Positions 36,638-48,820 of a DNA stretch of 64,000 nt are shown in pieces. Each line of letters starts with the position of its first letter. Position 1 is the stretch's first letter. The stretch covers positions 62,001-126,000 of the forward strand of contig JADLZK010009229.1 in NCBI GenBank assembly GCA_015847255.1, written 5' to 3'. This stretch comes from Hyparrhenia diplandra. Its lineage: Eukaryota > Streptophyta > Magnoliopsida > Poales > Poaceae. Both the position numbers and the translations under genes were made by a program. The notes beneath the pieces are model-generated. The model saw only the letters and a program-made list of their open reading frames with translations. It searched no databases and had not been told where the DNA came from.

Positions 36638-37193
36638 GGTTGCGGCGGCTGTCTCGGAGGCGGCGCGAGGGTTTGGGGGCGGCGGGTGGCACGGAGGGGA
36701 TGTGCGCGGAGGCGCCTCGCGGGTTTTGTTCAGAGATGTGTGGCTCAGATGGGAACGGCACTCGCAAGACGACGGCGACACGTCCGTCGCCCGAAAACGT
36801 ACACGCTACTCAATGGTTGGTGGGGCCACAGGACGTGGGGCCTACGTGTCGGCGTATGTTACAGACGTGGTTTCCACTGCACGCTGGTACACGACACAGT
36901 GTGTCAAGGTGGTTTTGGACTCGTTTCAAAAAAAAAAAAAAAATTGGACTGTTTAAAAAGAAAAGAGGATATTCGTCAAAAGAAAAAGAAAGAAAAAGCA
37001 AGAAAAAGAAGAGGATATTTTTACTTGATTGACTGTGTGGATGACGACGGGTTGTTGTTAGCTACAGACTGACAGTGGGACCCAGAGTAAACGGCACTGA
37101 CACCGACCAGGGGGATCCGACCGGAGTCCAAACGGGTCGCAATCCGCAACACAGGGACACCGCCACACCGGGCACAGCGCGTCAGGGCGCAAG
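36638..37193. promoter_or_regulatory. Shared intergenic promoter region of divergent ALS and LSM6
   Basis: Only 556 bp separate the two start codons, so both promoters and 5' UTRs lie here. The region includes a purine-rich A/AG tract (36928-37018) but no convincing TATA box on either strand. Open frames here on the plus strand are antisense to ALS and not credible genes. Confidence 0.5.
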
Positions 37194-38768
37194 ATGAGCG
37201 GCGGCGGCGGCGGCGGCAGCGACAGGCCCGGCTCGGGCGGCGGCGGGACGGTGAAGACGCCGTCGGACTTCCTAAAGTCCATCAGGGGGCGCCCCGTCGT
37301 TGTCAAGCTCAACTCCGGCGTAGACTACCGAGGTTACCTCCAGCCCTGCGCTCTGTTTCATTCCCTTTGTCTTGCCCACATCTATAACAATGTTCCAAAC
37401 CCTCCTGACCTTTCTTGTGTTTAGCTGGGGATATAATTACGTGGTCTAGAACAATGGGGCAAATTTTGTTTATTGTTCCTTACAAAGAATAACTTGTGCT
37501 TGATAGAATATGATATTGTGATTGCCATGCGTTGGTGCTGTAGTGATTTCAACGTGGTTGATGAGATTCATACATTCAATTGAACCCTAGGAATCACCTG
37601 TAGATTTGACAATTGACAAATCCCCTGTAGGGTTTTAAGCCTGGTGACTGTCCTGTCCTGTGCTGTCCTGTTTTGTGTTGTTAGCATCATGGATTACTTT
37701 ACCAGTTCAAAGTCATGGATTGTGTTATGACTTCAGAGATAATTGTGTGGGGGCTCTAACAAGGATTGTGATTCAGGGGGGACACTGGAGAGCTGAGATA
37801 TTCCTGTGAAAGTTGTGATTTTGGATAGTCAGACAGGTGTGGTTTTCTGTATTTACGATTTCAGATTGTTTTTCATTGGAGTATTGAATGCCTTTGCAGT
37901 TCATATTATGGGTATGTTTGGTTTGTGGCCTGGATGAGCCAAGCCAAAAATGTGTATGCAGTCCCTATGGGCTATATTTTCTAGTGTTTATTCAAGGATA
38001 AGCCTTCGAAATTTCACTTCCACTCTGATATGGTTGGGGTTTCTCTAAATATGCTGGTAGCCTGGTACATGCCATATGCAGTTACTAGTTGTTAGTCATG
38101 TTATTAGTTTCCTTGCTACTACATGTTTGTATACCCTCGTGATGAATATATTTAGCCTATGTTCATATATTCTTCAAAAGAAAAGGGCCACCGAGGATCT
38201 ATCATCCATGTGACTTCATATTAAGAAGAATTTCTTAGTTCCTTTTAAAATAAAGCGCAACGGATGTCTGCAGAATTTGTGATTCCATGTTGCTAGTGTA
38301 TCTGTTATGTCAAATAGTGTTGGATTCGCTGGAAGATTCATTTCCAATTTCTCCACTTTGATACTCATGGTGACCAATAATCAGTGCTCATATTTATGGA
38401 TGAGGCCCACTTACATGCTGAAAAATATATTGCTTTCTGTTTCTAACTTTCTATTTCTATTATATGAATAACTGAAAAACGAATTTGTTAAACCAATTGC
38501 TTGTACAATGACACTAAAGTTTTCCTGATCCTAATCAGGTATTCTGGCATGTCTTGATGGATACATGAACATTGCAATGGAGCAAACTGAAGAATACGTC
38601 AATGGTCAGCTAAAGAATAAATACGGTGACGCCTTCATAAGAGGAAATAATGGTATGTACAATACGATGTGGATATTCTGAGATCTATGTCACGCAAATT
38701 CTGATAGCAGTCTTCTGAATGCAGTTCTGTACATCAGTACATCCAAGCGTACCCTTGCAGACAGTTAG
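37194..38768 (+). CDS. LSM6: U6 snRNA-associated Sm-like protein LSm6, three exons
   Basis: Subunit of the LSm2-8 ring, which binds the U6 snRNA 3' end in the nucleus, and of the LSm1-7 ring, which acts in cytoplasmic mRNA decay after deadenylation. Exons are 37194-37332, 38539-38652 and 38725-38768, joined in frame with GT-AG borders to 98 aa. A Gly/Ser-rich N-terminus (~20 aa) is followed by the Sm fold. Sm1 reads TPSDFLKSIRGRPVVVKLNSG then DYRGILACLDGYMNIAME, and Sm2 is AFIRGNNVLYIST. The length suits LSm6 (usually 80-100 aa in plants). The long first intron (1.2 kb) follows a GC-rich first exon, a common grass pattern. The gene is head to head with ALS. Confidence 0.93.
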
Positions 38769-40153
38769 TGCGATGGTGAAGCAGTTGGCATCTTCAGGCC
38801 CAGTCTTGCAACTTGATAGTTTATGAGAGACTTTAAGATATTATACTTTTCCTCTTTTTTTGTTAGCATTATTATTTTCATCCGGTGAAAGTATTACAAA
38901 AAGAAAAAAAGGGGAACAGAAATGAGTTGCGTCGTCATCGACAACCATGTTCGATGTTTAGCAGCATAGCAGTGAACAACACCATCCACATATTGTGCTC
39001 TCAAGATATCTGGTGATAATTGGGCCTTTAGCGATACTGATAAGGTTCCATTGTCGTCTCCCACTGAAATGTCTGTATCTCAATTATTTTGTGATTCAAT
39101 ACGAGATTATCAATCTGTGGCTAACTGTGAAATCACTAGACATCATTATCAGTGTTGGATCCTCGATGTTGGCCTGAAGCATCAGCCCGTCGTTGAACGC
39201 GGCTGCTGATTCTACTTTGAGTGCAGCATTTAGCTTACCCAATTTTTGGGAGGTCACACTGCAGTTTCTTGGATTCATTGGACAAATTTTGGTCACCAGA
39301 CTGACAACACCGCCTTCCACTGTATGGAATGTATCATACACTAATGAACACGATGTATCTCAAGTTGGAGTTGGAATCAGGACAATTATTTAGTTACTGT
39401 ACTGCAATTACACATTACAACAAACTAAATTTGGCGTGGTATGGAGGCTAATCATCCATAAGATTGCTATTACTACGGTTAATTCATGCATTCTTCTAGA
39501 ATGGTATATCGTATAAAGTCTACAGGAACCATATTTCAACCACAACACAATATGTGAAGCTGACCAACCTCTGAACATTTACAGACCATTTGTAATACTC
39601 ATCTGTACATAAATCTTTGAATAAACAAGAGTAATTATCACCACAGAGAAGACATAATATTTAATCAAAGTAACTGGATATGCTAGATTTATAGGGTTTA
39701 TGCTATGCATTAATGAAAATAACTGGATAAGTAATGAGTGCAGTACAGAGTAAAGTCTGGCAGCAGTCTCAAACTACGCTCTTACTTGACATACAGACTG
39801 AGTATCGCTTAGCGGCACCTACCTCACAGCAAGTCATGAGGCCTGCCATTTTGAGAACTGGCCTCATCACAATATGCAGCCTCTCGATGATCGTTTACTC
39901 TATACGATATCGATATTACAATAAAATTAAATGTTAGAAATGCCTAATTGAGTCCTCATTGTCATCCAGAAGTTCAATGATAGATTTAAGGCAAGTGAGC
40001 CTTATGATGCTGACTAGTGAGTGAAGCACATATTGAGACTTCAGCCATGCCAGCTCGCAGTTGCAAGTCAGTGAAGCACATATTGAGACTTCAGCCATGC
40101 CAGCTCGCAGTTGCAAGTCTGTCGGACAGACAAGTTGAGTTCTACTCGGAGCT
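38769..40153. other. Convergent intergenic region between LSM6 and the DnaJ gene
   Basis: Holds the 3' UTRs of both genes and otherwise no recognisable feature. A minus frame at 39341-39096 looks protein-like but matches no family I know, so I do not call it. Confidence 0.4.
40021..40120. repeat. 50-bp tandem duplication in the DnaJ gene 3' flank
   Basis: Two adjacent 50-bp copies start GTGAAGCACATATTGAGACT (40021-40070 and 40071-40120) and differ only in the last base. They lie just past the stop codon, probably in the 3' UTR. Confidence 0.92.
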
Positions 40154-42371
40154 TCACTGTGTGGAATCTTCCTTAACATCTGTAATAATCTTAAGAAGGT
40201 CAACTGGAGTTGCAGCAGGGTCCAACTCATGGCAGCCTTTCGGAGCATTATTTCTTTCTTCACCAGTGAGCAGGCGAGAAGGAACCCGATGAGAGAAGCG
40301 GAAAAGCTCTTCCTTCGGTATTCTTCTGACCACATCAGGGCCCGTGAGCCTGTGGAAAACTGCTTTGAAACCAGCTACCTTCAGCAATGGGACAACACTC
40401 ACACCTTGCTCTTCAGTGAAATCATCGATCACTTCTACTATCTCATACTTATATATCACATCATCTGGTGTAAGTTCATTCCAATCAGGAGACCAGTTCT
40501 GGTACACAGCCCATGTGTCACCTTTTTTGGGGAATAATCCTGATAATTCCGCGAGGACCTTTACTCCAGCAAACTCTGTGGGAAAAGATGTTGACTGTTT
40601 CAGTAATCTGGTACCTCCCAATCCTAAAATCACCACATGTCTTTGTAAAACCTGAGGCAATCCAGTTTATTGGTCCCAGTTCACTGTTGGACTTAGAATT
40701 GAGAAAGCTCATTTTTATCCTGAAAGGTTTCATTGAAATAACTTTCTGTACCATTGCATAAAGGCGAGGCATGCCATCTTCACTATCATATGTAGCCCAG
40801 ATCTGATCATTGCCAAAGGATCTTTCTGTTCGATCTTTATCAAAATCATGGAAATCCGGGTCAGGGACATCAATGGACATAGGTACACGCATCTGTTCTG
40901 GATTCATTACATCAGTCACAGGGATCTCGATATCTGCATTTTTTGAACTGTACTTCTTGCATTTATTGATTGGATTGTCATGGAGGATGCCATTAACCTT
41001 TATATTGTTTTCAACATGCTTCTCTCTTCTTTCTGATTTCCCTTTCTCGACAAACTGGCCAGATGTCGAAATATTCCAGCCTCGTAATTTTTCACGAACT
41101 TCTGATTTGGCTTTCTCAAGAAGAAGAGCACGGGTGTCAAGTTGGAAGATCTCCCTCAAGACATTAGCTTTTCTTGTACTTACTGCAGATCTAAACTTTT
41201 CCCCTGATGTACCATTAACTCTTTCTCCATCAGCCATCACAGTCATACCTGCAGTTGCAGCCAGAGTCTCCCCGTTACACTCCACAGATGCATAGCCATT
41301 ATTGAAATTCCGCCTTCTTTTTGAATGCCGTCCACGCCCTGATGGATACTCATTGTCATTGCCACTTGAAAAATAATTGTATATGTAGTTCTCTTCATGT
41401 TTTCTCTTTGATTTCTCTAAGGCTTGTGTACTATAACCATTTGTAGCAGCAGCGCCTGTCGTCTTGGGGTACTGAGTGAACTGGAAACTTTGGTTATTGT
41501 ACAACTCATAAGTGTTCTCCTGCTGGTATGCTCCATGTCCGGTGCCTGGAATGCTTGATGTTCTGCTTGCTGATTGATATGAATGGTCAACAACAGTATT
41601 GTGGTTCTGCTGCTGCTGCTGCTGCTGCTGTGGCTTGGTTGTCCAGGTGAACGATGAACTGGTTCCATTGCAGGGAAACCCAGTTTCTACAGCCATGAAT
41701 GCATGGTGACAGTTTGGGCACAGAAGGTTGTGGTTCAGATAAATTCTCAAGTACTCATACTGCATCCTGCAGCGGTTGCATGATGTCCAGAATGTATTAC
41801 CCCCTGCAGGATGACTAGTAGCGTCGACAGCTGCTGAGGCAGAGGCAGCGGCAGCGGCGGCGGCAGCGGCAGCGGCATTTTTTCGTGCTCGCTTACTGAC
41901 CTTTGTATCACAAGCATAGAAACCATTGGACACATTCGCCGCACCATGATCTCTCCTCTTCTGATCATAAATCATCTTCCTGCTCTTGTCAGACAATACA
42001 CTCCATGCCTCCGAGATAAGTCTGAAGGCAACCTCTGCACCAACCGACTTGTTCTTGTCTGGGTGCAACTGGAGAGCTAGCTTCCTGTACTGTTTCTTCA
42101 CCTCCTCTTCATCAGCCATGGCATCTAGAGACAGTATCCTGTACCAGTCACTCTCCCCATCAATCTTGGACTCAGATGCAAGGTGAACATCAAGTGTTGC
42201 GATCATCTGAGATAAGCCCTCAAGTGATGGGCACAAGTTATGAGCCTTGAGCGCCGACCTCCTTGCACCCTTGATGTTACGTGCATGGAACTTGCGCTCT
42301 GCTGCATGCTTTGCCTTGAGGGCTGCCTCCACCATCACATCTTGGGTGCTTGGGTCTGCACTGGTCTTCAT
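40154..42371 (-). CDS. DnaJ (Hsp40) protein with C-terminal DUF3444, one apparent frameshift
   Basis: Plant-specific J-protein of the DnaJ + zinc-ribbon + DUF3444 type; such proteins stimulate Hsp70 ATPase, and the DUF3444 role is not known. The start at MKTSADPS is chosen because family members begin there; the frame stays open 24 codons further up into a 5' UTR exon. The J domain spans ~75-142 with HPD at 103-105. Then come a poly-Ala run, a zinc-ribbon-like CNRC...CPNC pair, poly-Gln (CAG/CTG repeat near 41608-41630), and DUF3444 with GDFRIGRYQ and later GDTWAVYQNWSPDWN. The frame breaks inside DUF3444 at a run of six T on the plus strand (40523-40528). Five would restore the family sequence and give 738 aa. 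I read this as a consensus error. A non-coding first exon ends at 43016 and splices to 42484. Confidence 0.88.
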
Positions 42372-42483
42372 CTTGAGCACAGAACTAGGTTGGTCTTGAC
42401 TCCTGAGCTGGAACAGAAGAGCCCAAGACCAACCACCGAGCAAGAAGCTACTACACTCGCATCAATCCCAAAGCTGGCCACAA

Positions 42484-43095
42484 CCTGCACAAAACGTGAC
42501 AGCGTGAGGAATATCCGTGAGCAGACGAAAGAAACGAAGCGTCAGTTGCTAGAATTTGCACGGAAATGGGACTGTGGCGCACACGAGGAGCAAAAATCCT
42601 AGAACCCCAAACTTTAGCAGGCCAGGCCGCGAAAGGACGAGCAGAAGCAGCTGAATCCGAAATCAACACTAGACAGCAGATACCCCACCCCACGAATCCA
42701 GCTCGAATCGAACCTACCGTGTGCAGTTGGCGACGGGACGGCGGGATCCCGAATTTTTAGGGGCGTTTGGACGGGAAGTGGGTGATACTAAGAGCTACGC
42801 CGGCGCGGGCCAGCGAGGTGGAGGAAGAGGAGCCCAGTCAGTGAGATCTAGCGGCGGCCGGCGAGCGCGGTCAGCTCCGGCCGCCGGCCTGGCAAGATCC
42901 CAGGGGCGGCACCCCCAAACCCTAGCGCCTCGATCTGCCGCCCCACGCCGCCATGAGCCGTGACCCGTAGCTCGATCGGAAGCTAAGAAGGAGAGGAATC
43001 GATGTGTGCAAGTACCTGAGTGGATCCGTTGGAGGATTGGAGCGAATTGACGGAGATTCGAAGCCACGAGCGCCGCCGAAATTGTATTTTCCCCA
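42484..43095 (-). other. 5' UTR intron and first exon of the DnaJ gene
   Basis: Minus-strand donor CTCAG/GTACTT (exon end 43016) and acceptor TTTGTGCAG (exon start 42484) define a 531-bp intron. A non-coding first exon extends to roughly 43090. This is inferred from splice signals only, without transcript support. Confidence 0.45.
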
Positions 43096-44762
43096 AATTT
43101 ATTCAGGGGCTTAAAATACAGGCCCTTTTTTTTTTTTCTCTCCCTCTTTTTGCTCAAACTCAGTCAAACTCGACAAAAAAATTTTGGTGCCGGGGGGTAC
43201 TTGTAGGAAAAAAGTAGGTGACTTCCAGCAAGGTAGAGTAAAAAAAAAAATCCGAGTCCGTTTGCTGTCCTGCAAGTTTTGAACTAACTTTTGCCCTCAT
43301 TTGATGCCAAATACTAATTTTTATGGGTGCCCCAGACTTAACCACAGTTGAGAGTAGCACAGGGACCGTGCTGTCATTTCGCCACCTGGACAAAGTGCAC
43401 TATTATACTACTACTACTATTATTAAAGCAATTTGGACGATGTATATATATAACTTAATAATTTTTTTTCTAAACAAAAAAAAAGACTTAATGATTATTG
43501 GCTGGAGGTGTGACGTTAACAGAGAGCACCTGCATGTGAAAGGAGGTGGGCCTCATAAATATCCCCAGAGGGTGGGACCCACGGCGTATGAATCATGGTA
43601 GGAGTATTTGTATACAGTACGTACGTATATGGCACTTTATTCGGTCCATTTTCAGTGAAGCGATGCCAGCCTGAGCGGGTAACCCACTGTCGCAGTTAGC
43701 TTAACCAGGCAGGATGAAGGGGCATTCTGGGCATTTCAGGTAGAGGGTTAAAATCACGTCAGGGCAACAGGAAAAGTCCTTCCTCTGTGACATATACTCT
43801 ACTACAGTAGTACACGCCTGTGTGGTTGCGTAGGCGTACGCGTGCCAGAAAACCCTTTTTGCGACGGTGGGTCCCACCTCCCTGTGTTTTCTCATCAATA
43901 AGTTAAGTACTACCACCTTCCCTCCCCTACAGGAGCAGCATCATCATTGACGTTTTCTGGTACTGTCTGTCATGTGGTAGTAAAACAGACTGGTGCATTT
44001 CATTTTACACTGGGTCTGGGTGCTAATCACTGTCATTTGCCCATGGTTAATAATCCAACTGCAGTATAACCCTGAGACATTGCCATTACATACAAGATGG
44101 TGTTGCTAATGTACTTGTGTGTTCAAGAGCTACCGGATACAAGAAGACCATTTCAAGCTTCAAGATACCACTTTAGTACTGAGCCTGCTCGCATTGGCAT
44201 TTGTTCTTGTTTGTGTTTGTGCAGGAGTTGGTAGCCGGAAGTTGAGAGCAACAAATTCCTCCTGAGCCTCAAGATACCACTGGTGCACTACTAGATCCTT
44301 GCAGCAGCTTACCTGCAAGTGAATCTGGAAGCCAGTGCGAAAAGTGAATCTTGGAAGCCCAGTATAGTAGTTCTGAACGCAATGTCGATCAGATGGCAGG
44401 CTTGGATGTTTGCTTGGTGGCCGGAAACAACAGCCAGTCAGCCAGAGTAGCATAACGCCGCTGATGGATGAGCATCTTGCGTTTTTCAGTTGCTGGAGTG
44501 CATGCGCCAGCCACTTCAGTGGTAGCTGAGACTCTGTCCGTGTGACATCCATTCAGATGCAGGATTTACATGTAAGCAAGGGCAGTACCAGCAGCTGATC
44601 GTCGCAACAATACACTGGCATCATACTGCGCAAACCTAATAATGCTATATAGACAGCACTGGGAATAAGCCATGCTAAGTTGCTAACACATAGTATATAC
44701 ACAGTATCAAGAAAATAGTTCAGTTTCTTATAATATGCTATACAAGTACATAGTGTAGAAAA
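43096..44762. other. intergenic, no gene recognised
   Basis: Promoter side of the DnaJ gene and 3' flank of the eIF3g-like gene. Simple A/T tracts, no identifiable gene. Confidence 0.4.
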
Positions 44763-47700
44763 CTACTTCAGCCTTGGTGCTGCCCACCCAACTTGGAGGC
44801 TAAGGTTTTGATAAACCCACCCATTGAGCTTTTTGATGGCAGACTCAGCTTCGCGTCTATGAGCAAATTTGACATAGCCAACTCCCCTGCTTGACCCATT
44901 CTCATCCACAGGAATGTAGACATTGGTCACGAAGCCAAATATAGAGAACAAACAAACAAGATGTTGTTCGCCAGCCTCCTTCGAAAGATTGGTCACCCGG
45001 ACACATCTGTCATCATTCATAATCCTCTTCACATCATCTCTGACTTTATCAACTTTTCTCACAGGATATGCTCGCTTAACGGCTTCTCTTGGGCGTGAAG
45101 GGCCATCGGCGATAGGGGACATAACCACATTGGCTTGAGCTCGGGAGGGACATTTTATGGTCCAGTGATGCCCCTTACTGTGACAGATCAAAGCACTCCA
45201 TGGGTACCATTATTGGAACGCCACGTTCCCGAGCATTGTTCCCTGAAATTAAGCAGGCTGTTAGAAAACAGAATCACAAGTGAAGATAAGGTTAAAACTA
45301 GCATGTGACATTCAATTTAAAACAACTGTACCAATGTAATAACATTCAACAGCAGTATCTCCTTCAATACATATTTTTCTGTCAGATACATCTACATGCT
45401 GGCTGTCCTCTGATCAAACCCAGACATCACTTAAAAAATACAAATGTCACCTCCATTAACAAAAATGTTTGCAATATACAATGTAGCTATCCTCGCAATA
45501 CTGATTTACCATACATACAATTCCCATTAGAGGTACTGCCTATAATGCACCTAGATTTGGTAAACAAGCAAACAACATAAATCCCAGCAAACCAATAATG
45601 TTTAGATTTTCATAGTTAGTTCAACATAACCTTCAGAGCATACAAACCATATTGTACCATTACCATAGATGGAACCCAATCACAAACCTAATTGGATTGT
45701 GATTGAATGTGTGCTAACTCCTTCAGAGCATACAAATCATTTATTGAGTGTTATTGAGTGATTGCATGCGTGCTAACTCCTTAGTCTGTATACTTTGAAC
45801 TGCTTTGTTCAACAGCTTTGAATTGGGCTGTGGATTGCTAAATGCTATTCTCTGAATATCTTGAGATTCTCTGAATTTCTGAAGCCTAAACTACAGAACC
45901 TGAAGGCTATACTTGAATACATGATCCATTTGTATGAATCTGAAAATGCTGTGAATATGTGTTGTCTTATTTTGATGTTCATGTGCTGCCTTGTACCATT
46001 CAGTAGTTCAGTAGTACATGTGTCGTCTTATTTTTATGTAACACAAATAAAACATAATTACAATATCTTTAGTGATGTAACAAGTCATAACAAAAGTGAT
46101 AATATTTATAAAAGAAAATTGAATAAGACGAGAGGTCAAACACAGTTTCTACGAGTCAAAGAATTGCGTTTATTTTGGGACGGAGGGAGTATTATTGGTT
46201 TACAATTCTACTCTATTGGTACTGCAGTATTCTTACTTATAGGATGTCAACGTCTGAAGCAACACCAGAAATTTATCGCTTCAGGCACATCTTTCTCATG
46301 TTGGCACATCTGGTGTTGAAGTGCCCAAAAGTAAGCTAAGAAAAAAAATGCAAGATAGATTTTGAATTATAACAACAAATAAGATGGATAAGAAACAACA
46401 TGATAGAGAGACTGGGGGAATGTACAAATAGACCGTCACATGTTAAGCCTCGTGGACAAATTTTTACACCCCATTGGTCCCAAGGCAAGTAAGATTGAAG
46501 CTAACAGGCAACAAAACATAAATGAGACATTTTGGAAAGAGGGAACAGACCAAGTGCAGCAATATGTTGCTAGATGGGTGTATACACATGATATGTTCTG
46601 TACTTCTATAGTTCTATTCTTAATGCTGCAGCCTTCATTAATATGTTGCAAACAAATAAATTTTCTACATAAATCTAATTTGTAGCTATTCCATTCAATG
46701 CTTGTGACAATGATAAGTTAAAGGAAATGGTTGAAGCTATTGGTCAATTTGGTCCTTGTTTACATCCTCCAGCTCAGCATGATCCTCAGGGAAACTGTTG
46801 GAAGAGGAGCTTGCAAAAAACAAGAGCTTGCTGAAATATAGTGAAGATGAGAAGAACTGCTCCATCGTGACTGATGCTTGGACAGATAATAAGAGGAGTA
46901 TTATGAATACGTGCACAAATTCTAGTGAGGAGATAAGTTTTATTAAGACAAAAGAGATGTCAGATGTTTCACACACTAGAAGTTATGTATGAGCTGGCAG
47001 ACAAAGCAATCGATGATGTAGGTGCTGAAAATGTGGTGCAAGTTGTGACAGATAATGCTTCTAACAACATGGGAGCAAAGACATTACTGCATCTCAACTA
47101 GGCCAAACATACTTTGGACTTCTGGTGCAACTCATACCTTGCACCATTAATCTGATGCTTCAAGTGTTTTTTTTTTTTTTTTTTTGGATGGTGATGCTTC
47201 AAGGTATTGGCAACCTTCCAAAATTCAAGAAGACAACTGATCTAGAAAAAGCATAAAAAGCATTAAATATCTTTGTCTATGGCCACCATTGCACCTTGAA
47301 TGTTTGAGGTCCTTCACCTTGAAGAGAAAAAGCATAAGGCCAGGGGTAACCAAATTTGCTACAGCTTATCTTACAATGCAAAGGATGATAGATAGAAAAC
47401 AAGGATTGTCTAAGAAAGATGGTGGTTGATTCAAAGTGGTATGACTTACCTGATGTCAAGACAAAAAAAAAGCGAACAGATGCTACAGCCACAATGTTGA
47501 ACATTCGCTTTTGGAAAGATGTGTCACTTTGTTTGAAGGCCTTTGACACCTTGGTGAAAGTTCTACATTTGGTTGATGGGGATGCAAAACCATCTATGGG
47601 TTTTGTGTATGGAGAACTTACCAAGGCAGAGAGGAAAATCAAGGAGGCATTTGGCAGTGTGGAAAAGAACTATGAAGAATTCATGGCTATTGTTCACAAG

Positions 47701-48820
47701 AAAATAAAAGATAGATTTGGTTCTGCACTCATATGGCTGCATATATGCTGAATCCCTATTATAGTTATAGCAATTCAGCAGTCTTCTCTGCTGAATCCCT
47801 ATTATAGTTATAGCAGTTCAACAAACTTCTCTATTGATTCCCTACTACATAGTTATAGCAATTCAGCAATCTTATTCTTCTCTAATCCAATTGTAGTGAA
47901 AAAAAATCATGCAATGTGTAGATACCTTTTATCATGGTGATGATGATAAGGAATATAGGACTATTAATGAGGTTTTGGAGAAATTTCAGAAGAGACATGG
48001 ATCCTTCTCAAAGAAACTAGCAAGGAGATGTGGACGTTTTGAATTCAATCCAAGTAAGGTTTTTTGCATCAATTCTGTCCTCACCTCTGCATCAGCATTC
48101 ATTGTATGATGAATTTCACTTCATTTTGTAGCATTTTGGTGCAAACTTTATGAAGGTGAAGCACCAGATTTTCAAAGAATGACTGTTAGAGTTATCTTAT
48201 CTTCCGGCCTTGTGTGAAAGGAATTGGAGCACATTTGAACAAGTCAGTTTCTAGTATTTACTAATTGCCTTCTAGTCCCAATGTAAATGAAGTAATAAAT
48301 CATTCATCTTCATAGTGATTCAACCTATCTCTCTCGTGTTATTGTTCTTCTATTCTCATATTCCTAATTCCCTAACACTTAACAGAAAACATGAATCCAT
48401 TTGGCAGAATTACGTCTAAAAATACAACGGATCAATGGAAAAGAGCTGAATCGAAAGGCTACCTGAGAGGTCTGGACGCTCGGGGACGATCCGTTTCGTG
48501 GAGACGTTTGTAAGCCCGGATTTAGCATCATCCTCCATGGCATCGGCGTAACTGGGCATCGGGTTGCGCTTGATGAAGCTCTTGGTGGTAGGGGCGCGCG
48601 CGCGAGCTTGCCGACGGGGGTGATGGTGGTGACGACCTCGAACTTGTTGCCTTCGTCGTCGAAGCAGTACCGGATTACCTTCCTGACGCCGTTCTCGTCA
48701 GGCCCCAAAGACGACCCGCGGCGGGAGCACGGAGTCGATGCCGCCTCCGCCCTTCTCACCTAGATCGCCCAAAGGTTTGTTCTGCTGCTGACGTATCGTC
48801 GTCGATTCCGCCGCCGCCAT
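44763..48820 (-). CDS. Divergent eIF3g-like protein (zinc knuckle + RRM), two exons, three apparent indels
   Basis: eIF3g is the RNA-binding eIF3 subunit that aids scanning and reinitiation. Exon 1 (48820-48463) starts MAAAESTTIRQQQNK and carries LPPRVVFGPDENG then KVIRYCFDDEGNKF, the eIF3g N-terminal signature. Exon 2 (45242-44763) carries a knuckle CLICHSKGHHWTIKC (Cx2Cx5Hx4C, the eIF3g spacing) and an RRM (RNP2 VRVTNL, RNP1 RGVGYVKF), ending WAAPRLK. The exons join in frame. Three indels interrupt it: CCCC at 48703-48706 (one extra), a GC-dinucleotide run at 48594-48604 (two extra) and AAA at 45190-45192 (one extra). Corrected length is ~277 aa against ~290 usual. The middle region (NPMPSYADAMEDDAK) differs strongly from normal eIF3g. 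It may be a specialised paralogue or a young pseudogene. The 3.2-kb intron holds hAT remains. Confidence 0.68.
46175..46197. mobile_element. Stowaway-type MITE terminus in the eIF3g-like intron
   Basis: TTTTGGGACGGAGGGAGTA is the typical right end of grass Stowaway elements, flanked by TA. The left end was not located; the element probably covers ~200 bp upstream of it. Confidence 0.45.
46440..48115 (+). pseudogene. hAT-family (DUF659-type) transposase remnant inside the eIF3g-like intron
   Basis: On the plus strand, against the host gene, pieces of a hAT transposase follow in the expected order. At 46440 is NRQQNINETFWKEG then VQQYVARWVYTH. At ~46690-46780 is IPFNACDNDKLKEMVEAIGQ. At ~46798-46900 is CSIVTDAWTDNKRSIMN (DUF659 core). 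At ~47010-47060 is GAENVVQVVTDNASNN. At 47419-47740 is RFWKDVSLCLKAFDTLVKVL then GDAKPSMGFVYGEL. At 47909 is CVDTFYHGDDDKEY. Stops, frame changes and a T tract (47167-47184) break it. No dimerisation (hATC) domain or terminal repeats were found, so it is dead and its ends are unknown. Confidence 0.75.
47748..47873. repeat. ~42-bp unit repeated three times within the hAT remnant
   Basis: Successive copies share GAATCCCTATTATAGTTATA and CAATTCAGCA, starting near 47748, 47790 and 47832, with the third more diverged. It is a local tandem expansion in already dead DNA. Confidence 0.75.

Noticed and set aside
36339..37072. Long plus-strand open frames across the ALS 5' end
   Set aside because: They lie antisense to the GC-rich ALS transit-peptide region and carry no domain; typical composition shadows.
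39096..39341. 81-aa minus frame with protein-like composition
   Set aside because: No recognised family, no splice or context support; could be chance or old repeat DNA.
39934..40335. 133-aa minus frame past the DnaJ stop
   Set aside because: It is an out-of-frame shadow over the DnaJ 3' end and the 50-bp tandem duplication.
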